A DNA stretch of 55,912 bases from Acidobacteriota bacterium. Lineage in GTDB: Bacteria > Acidobacteriota > Terriglobia > Bryobacterales > Bryobacteraceae. The notes under the pieces are model-generated. The model saw nothing but the letters and a program-made list of their open reading frames with translations. It did not search any database and had not been told where the DNA came from. The DNA lies in the NCBI GenBank assembly GCA_005808865.1, contig SYKU01000181.1:1-55912 (forward strand), read 5' to 3'. A program made the position numbers and the translations under genes. Below are positions 31,503 to 40,316 of the stretch, piece by piece. Position 1 is the stretch's first letter. Each line of letters starts with the position of its first letter.

Positions 31503-32420
31503 ATGTCCCACCTTTCAAGAGCGATCGCCCTCGTCGCGATATGCGTGGCTGCCACGGCCCAGGTCAGGAAACCGTCCGCGCTCGACAAGGCAACCCTTGA
31601 AGCCTACGTCCGGCACTTTTTCGTCTGGGGACCGCAGATCCAGGTCCAGATAAAGGATCCCGTCCCGTCCGCGCTAGCCTGTCTCATGGAGGTGCGACTC
31701 CGCGCCTCGGCCGGCAACGCGAGACAGGACGAGCTGTTCTACGTTTCGAAGGACGGCCAGCACTTCATGCGCGGCACGGTTTTTAACGTCGCGCAGAACC
31801 CGTTCAAGGCGGATATCGATAAGCTGAAAACGCAAGCCCAGCCCGCTATCGGCACGCCCGGCGCACCCGCCGTCGTCGTTGTCTTCAGCGATTTTCAGTG
31901 TAGCTTTTGCAAGGAAGAAGCCAAGATGCTCCGCTCGAACCTTGTCAGTTCCTATCCGAAAGAGGTGCGGCTGTACTTCAAGGATTTCCCCCTCGAGCAG
32001 ATTCATCCCTGGGCCAAGGCGGCCGCCATGGCGGGCCGCTGCATTTTCAAGCTCAATCCGGGGGCCTTTTGGGAGTACCACGATTGGATCTTCGAACATC
32101 AGGCCGAGATCAAGCCGGAGACGCTTAAAGATCAGGTTCTGGAATTTGCAAAAACAAAGACGATCGACGCCCTTCAGCTTGCCCGGTGCATCGACACGAA
32201 GGCAACCGAAGCCGAAGTGAACCAGTCGATCGAAGAAGCCCGCGCCCTTGGCATCACCTCGACGCCGACCCTGTTTGTCAACGGGCGCCGTCTCGAAGGC
32301 CAGCGGAGTTGGCCGGACCTGCGCCGGGTGATCGATTACGAGATCGAATATCAGAAGACCGCGAAAAACGCTGGCGAAGACTGTGGTTGCGAAGTGAAAC
32401 TACCATCCCTGGTGAAATAA
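31503..32420 (+). CDS. DsbA-like thioredoxin-domain protein, exported
   Basis: ATG 31503 gives a signal peptide (MSHLSRAIALVAICVAATAQ), preferred over the in-frame 31455 start. The thioredoxin active site is CSFC at residues 133-136 within VVVFSDFQCSFCKEEAKML. The cis-Pro loop appears in GITSTPTLFVNGRRL. Overall it matches DsbA/DSBA-like oxidoreductases of 305 residues with an N-terminal region of unknown role. It probably forms or repairs disulfides in exported proteins, consistent with the many secreted proteins nearby. Confidence 0.92.
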   Translation: MSHLSRAIALVAICVAATAQVRKPSALDKATLEAYVRHFFVWGPQIQVQIKDPVPSALACLMEVRLRASAGNARQDELFYVSKDGQHFMRGTVFNVAQNPFKADIDKLKTQAQPAIGTPGAPAVVVVFSDFQCSFCKEEAKMLRSNLVSSYPKEVRLYFKDFPLEQIHPWAKAAAMAGRCIFKLNPGAFWEYHDWIFEHQAEIKPETLKDQVLEFAKTKTIDALQLARCIDTKATEAEVNQSIEEARALGITSTPTLFVNGRRLEGQRSWPDLRRVIDYEIEYQKTAKNAGEDCGCEVKLPSLVK

Positions 32421-32423
32421 AAC

Positions 32424-34262
32424 ATGCGCATTTGCCTCGTAATACTCTCCGCACTCGGCGCCTTCGCGGCGAAGGGCCCGGCGCCGGCGTTGGACGCCCA
32501 TCGCTTTCTCGAGGACGTGAAGTTCCTGGCATCGGAGAACATGAAAGGGCGTGCGACCGGCAGTCCCGAACTTGAGAAAGCCGCTTCGTACATCGCGAAG
32601 CAGTTCAAGGCCGCCGGCCTGCACCCGGTGGACGGGAAGAGTTTTTACCAGGCCTTCTCCGTAACCACGAATGCCAGGCTTGGCCCGTCGAACCGTTTCG
32701 AGTACGAGGAAGACGGCAAGACCGCGACACTGAAATCCGAAGAGGAATTCCTTCCGTTTAACTTCTCCGCGCGAGCCAAACTCACCGGCGGCGTTGTGTT
32801 CGCAGGCTACGGGATCACTGCCAAGGAATACAGTTACGACGACTACGAAGGACTCGACGTCAAGGACAAGATTGTCCTCATCCTCCGCCACGAGCCACAG
32901 GAGTACGACGAAAAAAGTGTTTTTGCGGGCAAAGTCTACACGGAACACGCCCAGTTTGCGAGCAAGGCTTCGAACGCCAAGCAGCACGGCGCACGGGGTG
33001 TGATCCTGATCAATGACCGCGCCAATCATCGCGGCGACACGGACTCGATGGAGAAATTCGGGCGCGCCGCGGGCCCCGGCGATGCCGGCATCCCTTTCGT
33101 TCAAATGAAAGCGGAAACCGGCGAACGCTGGATCGCCGCGGCCGGCAGGAATCTCGATGAAATCCAGGCCGCAATCGACAAAGACCTCCGCCCTCAGTCT
33201 TTCGCGCTTCCGGCGTCGATTCAGATACACGCGAATATCGATGTCGAACGCGCCGTGAAGACGGTGCACAATGTGGCCGGCTACCTTCCCGGTGAAACCA
33301 GGGAGTACGTCGTAATTGGCGCGCACTACGATCACCTCGGGCTCGGCGAGCAGTTTTCCATGGCCCCCTCGATGTCGGGCACCATTCACCCCGGAGCCGA
33401 CGACAATGCATCCGGAGCCTCCGGCGTGATCGAACTGGCCCGGTACCTGGCCCGCCAACCGAAACAGAAGCGCGGCATCTTGTTCATGGCGTTCGCCGGC
33501 GAGGAGCTTGGCCTGCTCGGTTCGAGCTATTTCGTCAATCACCCCACGTTTCCGCTGGAACAGGCCGCGGCCATGATGAACATGGACATGATCGGGCGTA
33601 TCCGCGAAGGCAAGGTTTTTGTCGGCGGCGTGGGCACGGGCGCAGGTTTCAAGGCGATGCTCGAACCGATCATTGCCCGCCACCCGCTCAAGATCGACTT
33701 TTCGGACACCACCGGATATGGCTCGAGCGACCACACCTCGTTCACCACCCGTCAGGTCCCGGTGCTTTTCTTTTTCTCCGGTCTCCATGGCGACTACCAC
33801 AAGCCAACCGATACCTGGGACAAGATTGACGCGCCCGAGGCTGTCAAGCTGCTGAATTTCGTGGCTGAGATCGCGCTCACCCTCACGGCCAATGGAACGG
33901 AAAAGCCACTCTTCGTGCGAGTCAAGCCTCCGGCGGGATCGCACGACGCGAACGTAGCCGGATCTTCTGTGGCCGGCACTTCCGGCAGTTCGGGCTACGG
34001 CCCCTATTTCGGCAGCATTCCCGATTTCGCCGAAATCCCCAACGGGGTGAAGTTCGCCGACGTTCGCGAAGGTTCGCCTGCCGCCATCGCCGGACTCCGC
34101 GCCGCCGACATCATGACCGAGTTCGATACGAAGAAGATCCAGAACCTATACGACTTCACATACGCCTTGCGTCAGAAGAAGCCCGGTGATGAAGTCCTGG
34201 TAAAGGTGCTTCGCGGATCGGAAACAATTACAGTAAAGGTGACGCTAGCTCAACGAAAATGA
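32424..34262 (+). CDS. M28 family metallopeptidase with PA and PDZ domains, exported
   Basis: A 612-residue protein with a short signal peptide (MRICLVILSALGAFA). A protease-associated insert follows, then the M28 zinc site: IGAHYDHLG (His/Asp), HPGADDNASG (Asp bridging), FAGEELGLLG (catalytic Glu and ligand), MNMDMIGR and YGSSDHTSF (last His). A PDZ domain closes the protein (VREGSPAAIAGLRAADIM). It is a zinc aminopeptidase in the periplasm or outside the cell. It follows the thioredoxin gene by 3 nt and overlaps the next stop as ATGA, so the three genes are coupled. Confidence 0.95.
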   Translation: MRICLVILSALGAFAAKGPAPALDAHRFLEDVKFLASENMKGRATGSPELEKAASYIAKQFKAAGLHPVDGKSFYQAFSVTTNARLGPSNRFEYEEDGKTATLKSEEEFLPFNFSARAKLTGGVVFAGYGITAKEYSYDDYEGLDVKDKIVLILRHEPQEYDEKSVFAGKVYTEHAQFASKASNAKQHGARGVILINDRANHRGDTDSMEKFGRAAGPGDAGIPFVQMKAETGERWIAAAGRNLDEIQAAIDKDLRPQSFALPASIQIHANIDVERAVKTVHNVAGYLPGETREYVVIGAHYDHLGLGEQFSMAPSMSGTIHPGADDNASGASGVIELARYLARQPKQKRGILFMAFAGEELGLLGSSYFVNHPTFPLEQAAAMMNMDMIGRIREGKVFVGGVGTGAGFKAMLEPIIARHPLKIDFSDTTGYGSSDHTSFTTRQVPVLFFFSGLHGDYHKPTDTWDKIDAPEAVKLLNFVAEIALTLTANGTEKPLFVRVKPPAGSHDANVAGSSVAGTSGSSGYGPYFGSIPDFAEIPNGVKFADVREGSPAAIAGLRAADIMTEFDTKKIQNLYDFTYALRQKKPGDEVLVKVLRGSETITVKVTLAQRK

Positions 34263-34795
34263 CATCCGCCACACCAGCCCCGGCCCGTGCTGTCGCCGCC
34301 GCGAGCTATCCGGTTCCGGAAAACGAACCTGCCCGTCTTCGCGCGGTCGAAACCTATGTGCGAGCCAGGGCGTTCGTGCGCGCCGATCTCATCCGCGGCA
34401 CCGCGTTCCTATTGAAAGTTCCCGTGGCGATGATTGCTCTGGTGGAAGAGGATCGGGTTCGAGTTCTCTCGCGGCACGGAGGTGATGTCCGCTCGGTCCC
34501 CCGCGGAGTCGCCTTTTCGAGCCACACCATCCTTTCTGATCGAGTCATGGTGATCCCCGACACGCACGCGGACCCGCGTTTTTCGAACAACCCTCTAACG
34601 CGCAGGGAACCGCCAGTACGCTTTTACGCCGGTGCGCCGCTCATCACCCGTGACGGCTACGCCATCGCAGCGCTTTGCGTGATGGACTGGTCGCCTCGCG
34701 GATTCAGCGAAGAATCGGCAACCGCCCTCGCGGGCATGGCTTTGCGCGTCATGAACGAACTCGACCTGTGTCTGACGGGCCGGGCTACACGGTAA
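34259..34795 (+). CDS. GAF-domain protein
   Basis: A 178-residue protein containing a single GAF domain: VPVAMIALVEEDRVRVLSRHG, the loop SHTILSDRVMVIPDTHADP with NNPLT, VRFYAGAPLITRDGYAIAALCVMD. These are the conserved elements of sensor GAF domains that bind small ligands. No output domain is attached. It overlaps the peptidase gene by 4 nt. It may regulate a separate partner, but no histidine kinase or response regulator is nearby. Confidence 0.9.
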   Translation: MTSATPAPARAVAAASYPVPENEPARLRAVETYVRARAFVRADLIRGTAFLLKVPVAMIALVEEDRVRVLSRHGGDVRSVPRGVAFSSHTILSDRVMVIPDTHADPRFSNNPLTRREPPVRFYAGAPLITRDGYAIAALCVMDWSPRGFSEESATALAGMALRVMNELDLCLTGRATR

Positions 34796-35041
34796 TACGC
34801 TGCCAATCTAAGCGGCATGTGCCGGCTGCTACTCCTTACTTCGGGCTCAGCGGCAGGCAGCTTCGCGGTTCTCACTCGGGCTGCGCTGAGTGGTCTACAA
34901 CCGGTTCGCATCGCTATAGGCGCAATGTCTGGCGGCCGAAAAAACCCGGCTTGAGCACGGCGGATTAAATATGGATTGGTGGCGATGGCGTTGGGTGTGA
35001 TTGGACTTACGCGTAGCAAGAGTCGCGGCGCGCGCGGGTAG

Positions 35042-36361
35042 CTACCACTTAGGGATTGGCGTCCCTTTCGATGTCCCGGCGTATTGCGCGGGGATGGCTT
35101 GGCCGTGGGCGGGCATGGAGTCGAGGGCGGCCTGGAGCTTTTTGCGCGCGGGCTCGTACTGAATGGCGCGCTGTTCATCGGGGTCTTGTTGGAGATCGAA
35201 GAGGCGCCCATCACCATAGAGCTTGTGGCGCTGATCGCGGGCGAAGCGGATCTCGGGGTGGGCGTAAGGAGTGTCGTACTTTTCGGCGTAGGGGCGGGGG
35301 AAGTAGTACGAGTAGAGCCACGGGCGCGGGTTTCCCTTCTGGCCTTTGAGCTGGGGAAGGAAGCTGCGCCCATCCGTGACGTGTGCGGCGGGGAGCTCCG
35401 CGCCGATGGCTTCGGCGAGGGTGGGGAGGAAATCCGTGGGATCGACGAGGTCGTTGAGGACGCGTCCGCCTTTGATGAGGCCGGGGGCGTAGACGATTAA
35501 GGGGACGTGAGTGCCTCCGTCGGTGGCGGTGCCTTTGTTGCCGTGAATAGTGCGGCCGTTGAGTTGGGACTGGAGATCGTGCGCGGTGCCGTTGTCGGAG
35601 GTGAAGATGAGGATGGTGTTGCGGGTGAGGTTGCGGTCTTCCAGTTTCTTGACGAAGCGGCCGACGATCTTGTCGGCATAGGCGACCATGTCTTCGAAGT
35701 TCTTCTGATTGTTTTTGGAATTGCGGTTGGCGGAGTCGGGGGTGGTTTCGAAGGGGCCGTGGGTGAGGGCCATGGGGTAATAAGCGAAGAAGGGGCGGTG
35801 TTTGTTTCGTTCAATGAAATCGAGGAGAAAGCCGGAGTAGTGGTCGGGGCCGTAGTCGTCTTTGGTGGCTGGCTTGAGTTTTCCGTTGAGATCGATTGAA
35901 GGGTTCCAATAACGGTTGCGGCTGGTGATGCCGGTGTTCCAGAGACACCATTCGTCGAAGCCGGATTGGGCGGGGGGCGTGCCTCTGACGCGGTTGTTTC
36001 CGTCGAGTTGCCATTTGCCGGCGATGGCTGTGGCGTAGCCTGCGTCTTTGAATAGCTTGGCAAAGGTGTATTCACCGGGGCGGAGGGCTCCGAAATCGGT
36101 GTAGTTGCGAACGTTGTTTTGCCCGGTCATGAGGGCAACGCGCGTGGGTGTGCAGAGGGGTGTGGAATAGCAGTGGTTGAATTTGACACCCGCGTCGGCC
36201 AAGCGGCTGAGGACGGGCGTGGCGTATTGCTTGCTGCCGTAGGGGGCGAAGCATTCGTAGCCGGCGTCGTCGGCGAGGATGAGGACGATGTTGGGTTTGG
36301 TGGGGACGGGCTGGGCGGCGGCGGTGGCAGTTAAGAGGAATTGGCGCCGCGTGAGGGGCAT
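35042..36361 (-). CDS. Sulfatase, Tat-exported
   Basis: ATG 36361 starts MPLTRRQFLL, a Tat signal, giving 439 residues; the in-frame codon at 36391 adds an unlikely leader. The formylglycine motif CTPTR (Cys70) fits the C-x-P-x-R signature of type I sulfatases, with metal-binding DD in LILADDAGYE and the later SDNGTAHD. It desulfates an organic sulfate, probably a sugar sulfate. The plus strand over this gene is unusually G-rich, so the coding strand is strongly C-rich compared with neighbours. The SelA-like gene precedes it on the same strand, 48 nt away. Confidence 0.93.
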   Translation of the reverse strand: MPLTRRQFLLTATAAAQPVPTKPNIVLILADDAGYECFAPYGSKQYATPVLSRLADAGVKFNHCYSTPLCTPTRVALMTGQNNVRNYTDFGALRPGEYTFAKLFKDAGYATAIAGKWQLDGNNRVRGTPPAQSGFDEWCLWNTGITSRNRYWNPSIDLNGKLKPATKDDYGPDHYSGFLLDFIERNKHRPFFAYYPMALTHGPFETTPDSANRNSKNNQKNFEDMVAYADKIVGRFVKKLEDRNLTRNTILIFTSDNGTAHDLQSQLNGRTIHGNKGTATDGGTHVPLIVYAPGLIKGGRVLNDLVDPTDFLPTLAEAIGAELPAAHVTDGRSFLPQLKGQKGNPRPWLYSYYFPRPYAEKYDTPYAHPEIRFARDQRHKLYGDGRLFDLQQDPDEQRAIQYEPARKKLQAALDSMPAHGQAIPAQYAGTSKGTPIPKW

Positions 36362-36409
36362 GGTTGGTTCTTCTGTCAAAAAGCCTTCCATCTTAAAAAG
36401 GGGAACCAG

Positions 36410-37642
36410 CTATCCCTTCCCCAGCAGAATGGCTTGTACCCGCGCTGCCACCACTCTCTCCTCTCCCGGTTTCAAACACGCGGCAAAAATACCCAATCCC
36501 GGCCAGGATGGGCGAAACCTCGTCATATCGGCCGCTACAATCGACGGCTCGCCCGCCTTGAGCCGGTTGTTCACATCGGCCGCCGTCAACCCCAACTTAT
36601 TTTCATCCCACTGAATTGAAAGCCTCGGCGAATGGCTGTAGTCCAGGTTCGTGATGAACTCAGTCTTCACCGTCGCCACGCCCGCCACCTGCGCCGCAAT
36701 CCGTTTCAGCATCGCCTCCTGCGCGCGCCGTTCGCCCTCCTCATCTCGCTTCAACGCGACTTCAACGGCCGTTAGCAAGCCGGCGATCTCCTCTTTGCCA
36801 ACCTTCGCAATCCGCGCGAAAAGATTGTTCGGAGCGCTATTTGCGTAGGCGGCTTCAACCAGGCTCTTGCGGCCCAGCAGCAGCCCCGAACACTGTGGTC
36901 CGCGCAGATTCTTCCCGCCGCTAAAAGCCACGAGGTCCGCGCCCATCTTCAGGAACTTCCTCAGGTTCGAAACCGGAGGAATCTCGGCAGCCGCATCCAG
37001 AATCAGCGGTAGCCCGGCCTTGTGGGCAATCGCGATCATCTCGTCCAACTCCACCTTGTGGCCCTCGGAGTTATGACTCAACACCATTCCTAATGCCGCC
37101 GTCCGGGGACCGATCGCCGCGCGAATCTCGTCAGCGGTCTCGGCCGGAATCACGCTGGTTCCAATCATCCGCCAGTTTTGATCGTACGGATTACCTGCCC
37201 CCGTGTGTGCCTTCTGCATTACGATCTCGGTTTTAGAGCCCGTTAAATCGGGCAGCCGCTTGATCTTCGACAGATCGCCGCCCACGGTCACGGCGCAGGT
37301 TGCAAGGCAGATTGAGCAGGACGCACCGGCCGTAACAAATCCGGCCTCGGCGCCGGTCAGATCCGCCAGCCTCTCCCCGGCTATCTTCTGAAGATCGTGA
37401 ATCGCCACGAAGTGTTGAGAAGCTTCGTCCATGGCGCGCTTCACCTCGGGATCCATCAGGGTTCCGCCAAGCGTCGTCAAAGTGCCGTAGGCATTGATGA
37501 ACGTTCGCACGCCAAGCCTCTTATAAATGGACTCGGACGTCTTCGCCGGTACGGGTGCGGCGGATACCGTCCCGCCCGCCAACGGCAGGGCAAGCCCGGA
37601 CTGCAATAAGCGGCGGCGGTTAAACTCGGAGTTCTTCGTCAT
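36410..37642 (-). CDS. SelA-like PLP-dependent enzyme, Tat-exported
   Basis: The 410-residue protein opens with RRRLLQSGLALPLAGG (Tat signal) and then a fold-type I PLP domain of the L-seryl-tRNA(Sec) selenium transferase-like group: RTFINAYGTLTTLGG, PLILDAAAEIPPV (Asp stacks the cofactor nitrogen) and AFSGGKNLRGPQCSGLL (Schiff-base Lys). D-glucosaminate-6-phosphate ammonia-lyase and related enzymes are closest in kind, so an amino-sugar acid lyase is possible. Export of such an enzyme is unusual. It is not expected to make selenocysteyl-tRNA. Confidence 0.85.
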   Translation of the reverse strand: MTKNSEFNRRRLLQSGLALPLAGGTVSAAPVPAKTSESIYKRLGVRTFINAYGTLTTLGGTLMDPEVKRAMDEASQHFVAIHDLQKIAGERLADLTGAEAGFVTAGASCSICLATCAVTVGGDLSKIKRLPDLTGSKTEIVMQKAHTGAGNPYDQNWRMIGTSVIPAETADEIRAAIGPRTAALGMVLSHNSEGHKVELDEMIAIAHKAGLPLILDAAAEIPPVSNLRKFLKMGADLVAFSGGKNLRGPQCSGLLLGRKSLVEAAYANSAPNNLFARIAKVGKEEIAGLLTAVEVALKRDEEGERRAQEAMLKRIAAQVAGVATVKTEFITNLDYSHSPRLSIQWDENKLGLTAADVNNRLKAGEPSIVAADMTRFRPSWPGLGIFAACLKPGEERVVAARVQAILLGKG

Positions 37643-38518
37643 GATGGTTTCGCTCGAAGCAGAATCTTATCAAAGATCGCGTCCTGTTTGCGGTGAAAGC
37701 CCGAGCCGTTACTACCGTTCCAAGTCCGCGCACGGAACTTTGGTGGCGGTGGGGCAGGCCATCATTTGCTTGTCCCTTGTCATTTCGACGGAAGACGGCG
37801 GGCGGTAATAAACAATCGCCTGTCCGGCCGGCTGTCGGTTGCAGCGGTTGTTTCTCAACGTGCTTACCATCCTGATGTGTTGGTCCATCGGCCCATCTGG
37901 ACGAACACGCCCGCTGTTTGGTGGCCGCCGGCAAAGCCGTTGAATTGGGCTATGTCGGCATCTCGCAGGCGAGCCGGGCTTGCGGCATATCACGCGTCAC
38001 GCGGACCAAGGGCGTTGAGGAATTTCAGGCAGCGCCGCTGGCTGCGGGCCGGATTCGCGCCGCGAGGGCGGCGGACGGCACGCGTTGGCATCAAACGATC
38101 CCGGCCTGGCGCCCGAACTGGACGGCATGGTCGAGCCACGGTGCCGCTACGGTCACAACCATCGTCCAAAACAGAATTCAGCCCGTCGACGGGAGGAGCA
38201 TCGCCGCCTTCGATAGGCTCACGCAGCCAACCGTGATTCACCAGCGCGCATTGGATATACTTCCGCGTCATGCTGCGACCCTAATCCCGCATGGCCATTG
38301 ATTTGCCCATATTCTCCTGAGGAGGCTCACGCAACTTCGGTCTGGCAGATAGGGTTCGGCGGGCAAGGCTCCGTCAGAACATCGCTATGCGGTAGGGCGG
38401 AGTTCCTGTAATTCCGGCTGGTCCCGGCGACGGCGGCTGCGAACTGACGGTTCTGCTTCAGATCCACCCTCTTGCCTGAGAAGTTGTACTGCACCGGTAC
38501 TCGCCCGGCGGCGGTATC
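37643..38518. other. Gene-poor stretch with transposase remnant
   Basis: About 870 bp upstream of the second sulfatase. The only recognisable content is the ISAzo13-like remnant at 37891-38155. The rest has no coherent coding frame, tRNA or terminator that I can support. Confidence 0.5.
37891..38155 (+). pseudogene. ISAzo13-family transposase, N-terminal remnant
   Basis: The frame from 37891 reads AHLDEHARCLVAAGKAVEL then GYVGISQASRACGISRVTR and GVEEFQAA, closely patterned on the helix-turn-helix start of ISAzo13-type transposases (LDERARRLxAAAEAxxLGxGGxSAVxRATGVSR). A frameshift near 38095 then exposes NDPGLAPELDGMVEP, matching the next conserved block of the family. No DDE catalytic part and no terminal inverted repeats were found, so this is a decayed fragment. 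Confidence 0.72.
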
Positions 38519-39871
38519 ATGGTCCGAATGCGCCGCAGAACGTTCCTCTCTTTCCTTGCTGCCGCGGCAGTTCCCGCCACTCGCAAGCCGCCCAACATTC
38601 TTTTCATCATGCCGGATCAGTGGCGCGGCATGGACCTCGGCTCCTTGGGCAACCGCCAAGTGCGCACTCCGAATCTCGACCGGCTCGCGCTCGAAGGCTT
38701 CCAGTTTCGCTCCATGTCCGCCAACAGCCCCGTCTGTACGCCCGCCCGGTCCATGCTCCTGACAGGCCGCTACTGCTACGCGACCGGCACCGCCGTCAAC
38801 GACGTGCCCCTTCGCGACGAGGAAACGAGCATCGCCGAGATTCTCAAGGACCGCGGCTACTACACCGGATTTATTGGAAAATGGCACGTCCAGGGCGGCA
38901 TGCGCGAGCCCGGGTTTGTCCCCCCAGGTCCCCGCCGCCAGGGCTTCGAGTTCTGGGCCGCGAATATTTGCAGCCACGACTATTTCCACATGCACTATTT
39001 CCGGGACGATCCAAAGCCGATCTCAATGCCTGTCTATGATACGTTTGCCTGGACGGATCTTGCTTTGGAATTTCTTGACAAGTCCGCGGAGCGCGCGCAG
39101 CCCTTCTGCCTTTACCTCCAATACCCCACGCCGCACGATCCTTACCTGCTTCCTCCGGGCTACGAGACGATGTATTCGCCGGAGCGGATCGAGCTTCGGA
39201 AGAACTGGGAGGAGGGGGCGAAGCGCGGCGGAACAGCCAAGGATATCGCCGGCTATTACGCGGCGATCGCGTGCCTCGACGATCAGATCGGGCGCGTGCT
39301 GAAGAGACTGGGCGATCTCGGATTGAGAGAGAACACGATCGTGGTCTTCACCAGCGATCACGGCAACATGCTCGGATCGCACCGGACGTTCAACAAGCGG
39401 AAACCGTGGGAGGAGTCGACGAACGTGCCCGGGATCTTCCGCTGGCCGTCGGGGATCAAACCCGCCGGCGTCTCCGATGCCCCTATCTCGCACGTGGACA
39501 TCGTACCCACGCTACTCGGTCTCTGCGGCGTTCGGCCTCCGGCGAACATGCACGGCTTCGACTATTCGACGCACATTCTGCGCGGATCGAAGCGCACTCC
39601 CGAATTCGCGTACCTCATGAGCCACGGCAAAACGGAACTCAACGAGTTCGAGCCCTGGCGCGGGCTGCGCACACGGCGCTGGAAATACGCGCGCTTCAAA
39701 AACGAGCCATGGATGCTGCATGACTTGGCGGCCGACCCGTTCGAGCTGAGCAACCTCGCAAAAGACAAGCGGTTCGCCAAGCTCATGGTCCGCTTCGACC
39801 GGGAAATCGAGGGCCTCATGAAGCGGACAGGCGACCGCTGGGATGAGTTGCTCGATGCACCTTACAGGTGA
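38519..39871 (+). CDS. Sulfatase, Tat-exported
   Basis: A 450-residue type I sulfatase. ATG 38519 begins MVRMRRRTFLSFLAAAAVPA, a Tat-like signal; ATG 38528 is equally possible. The formylglycine signature is PVCTPARSMLLTGR (Cys73 counting from 38519), with metal-binding LFIMPDQWRG near the N-terminus (DQ instead of DD), FTSDHGNMLGSH and SHVDIVPTLLGL. Several Trp/Phe substitutions distinguish it from the sulfatase at 35042, so the two probably act on different sulfated sugars. Confidence 0.95.
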   Translation: MVRMRRRTFLSFLAAAAVPATRKPPNILFIMPDQWRGMDLGSLGNRQVRTPNLDRLALEGFQFRSMSANSPVCTPARSMLLTGRYCYATGTAVNDVPLRDEETSIAEILKDRGYYTGFIGKWHVQGGMREPGFVPPGPRRQGFEFWAANICSHDYFHMHYFRDDPKPISMPVYDTFAWTDLALEFLDKSAERAQPFCLYLQYPTPHDPYLLPPGYETMYSPERIELRKNWEEGAKRGGTAKDIAGYYAAIACLDDQIGRVLKRLGDLGLRENTIVVFTSDHGNMLGSHRTFNKRKPWEESTNVPGIFRWPSGIKPAGVSDAPISHVDIVPTLLGLCGVRPPANMHGFDYSTHILRGSKRTPEFAYLMSHGKTELNEFEPWRGLRTRRWKYARFKNEPWMLHDLAADPFELSNLAKDKRFAKLMVRFDREIEGLMKRTGDRWDELLDAPYR

Positions 39872-39989
39872 ATAGGCAACTCTCATCATGCCGTAAGCAG
39901 GTTGCCTGCCGAACTGATTTCTCCCGCCACAAGGTGCCAGGATCCTGGTGTGCAGATTCCGCGGAGTACAGGAAGGCGAGGTGTTCGAA

Positions 39990-40190
39990 GAACTGACATC
40001 CTGAGGTCTTTGATGTTGATTCCCGGCGTGGTGTGCCAGAGTGCGATCAACCGTTCGGCATGCGGATAGGGGAGCGGTTTTAGTGGCATACTCCATCGCT
40101 CGCGGCGAAAATCGCGGCAGCCGCGCCGATTCCGAACGCCAGCGTGAGGCCGCTGCTGCGAACCCCGGAGTTCGCGTGGCCGCCGGGCTG
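39990..40190 (-). pseudogene. ADOP-type FtsX/MacB permease fragment
   Basis: On the minus strand LTLAFGIGAAAAIFAASDGV leads, after a one-base shift near 40083, into MPLKPLPYPHAERLIALWHT and PGINIKDLRMS. This is the conserved N-terminal region of acidobacterial duplicated orphan permeases, where the first membrane helix ends in FSVVxxVLLRPLPYP. The rest of the about 800-residue gene is absent. The remnant also supports assignment of the host to Acidobacteriota. Confidence 0.75.
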
Positions 40191-40265
40191 CGTAGCGGAA
40201 ATCACTGGTATCCCCGCCCCCCAATTCCCCCAGCCTGCATAACGCACCTGCAATTGGACAAGCGC

Positions 40266-40294
40266 TTCACCCGGCGTGCCGGGCATGATATTCT
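40266..40294 (+). promoter_or_regulatory. Weak promoter candidate of the TonB receptor gene
   Basis: TTCACC (40266-40271) and TATTCT (40289-40294) are 17 nt apart, each matching consensus at four of six positions. A 14-bp perfect hairpin (40270-40283, 6-bp arms) sits in the spacer. AAGGGAG at 40301-40307 follows, 9 nt before the ATG. Tentative. Confidence 0.3.
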
Positions 40295-40316
40295 ACCATC
40301 AAGGGAGCTTGTAGCC

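Larger units (their letters stand above)
39872..40316. other. Spacer with permease remnant and TonB-receptor leader
   Basis: The stretch contains the ADOP permease remnant (39990-40190, minus strand) and, towards its right end, the promoter candidate and ribosome site (AAGGGAG at 40301) of the TonB receptor gene. Nothing else recognised. Confidence 0.5.

Noticed and set aside
37990-38271. Minus-strand 93-residue ORF opposite the transposase remnant
   Set aside because: Arg/Pro-rich and antisense to a frame with clear transposase similarity.
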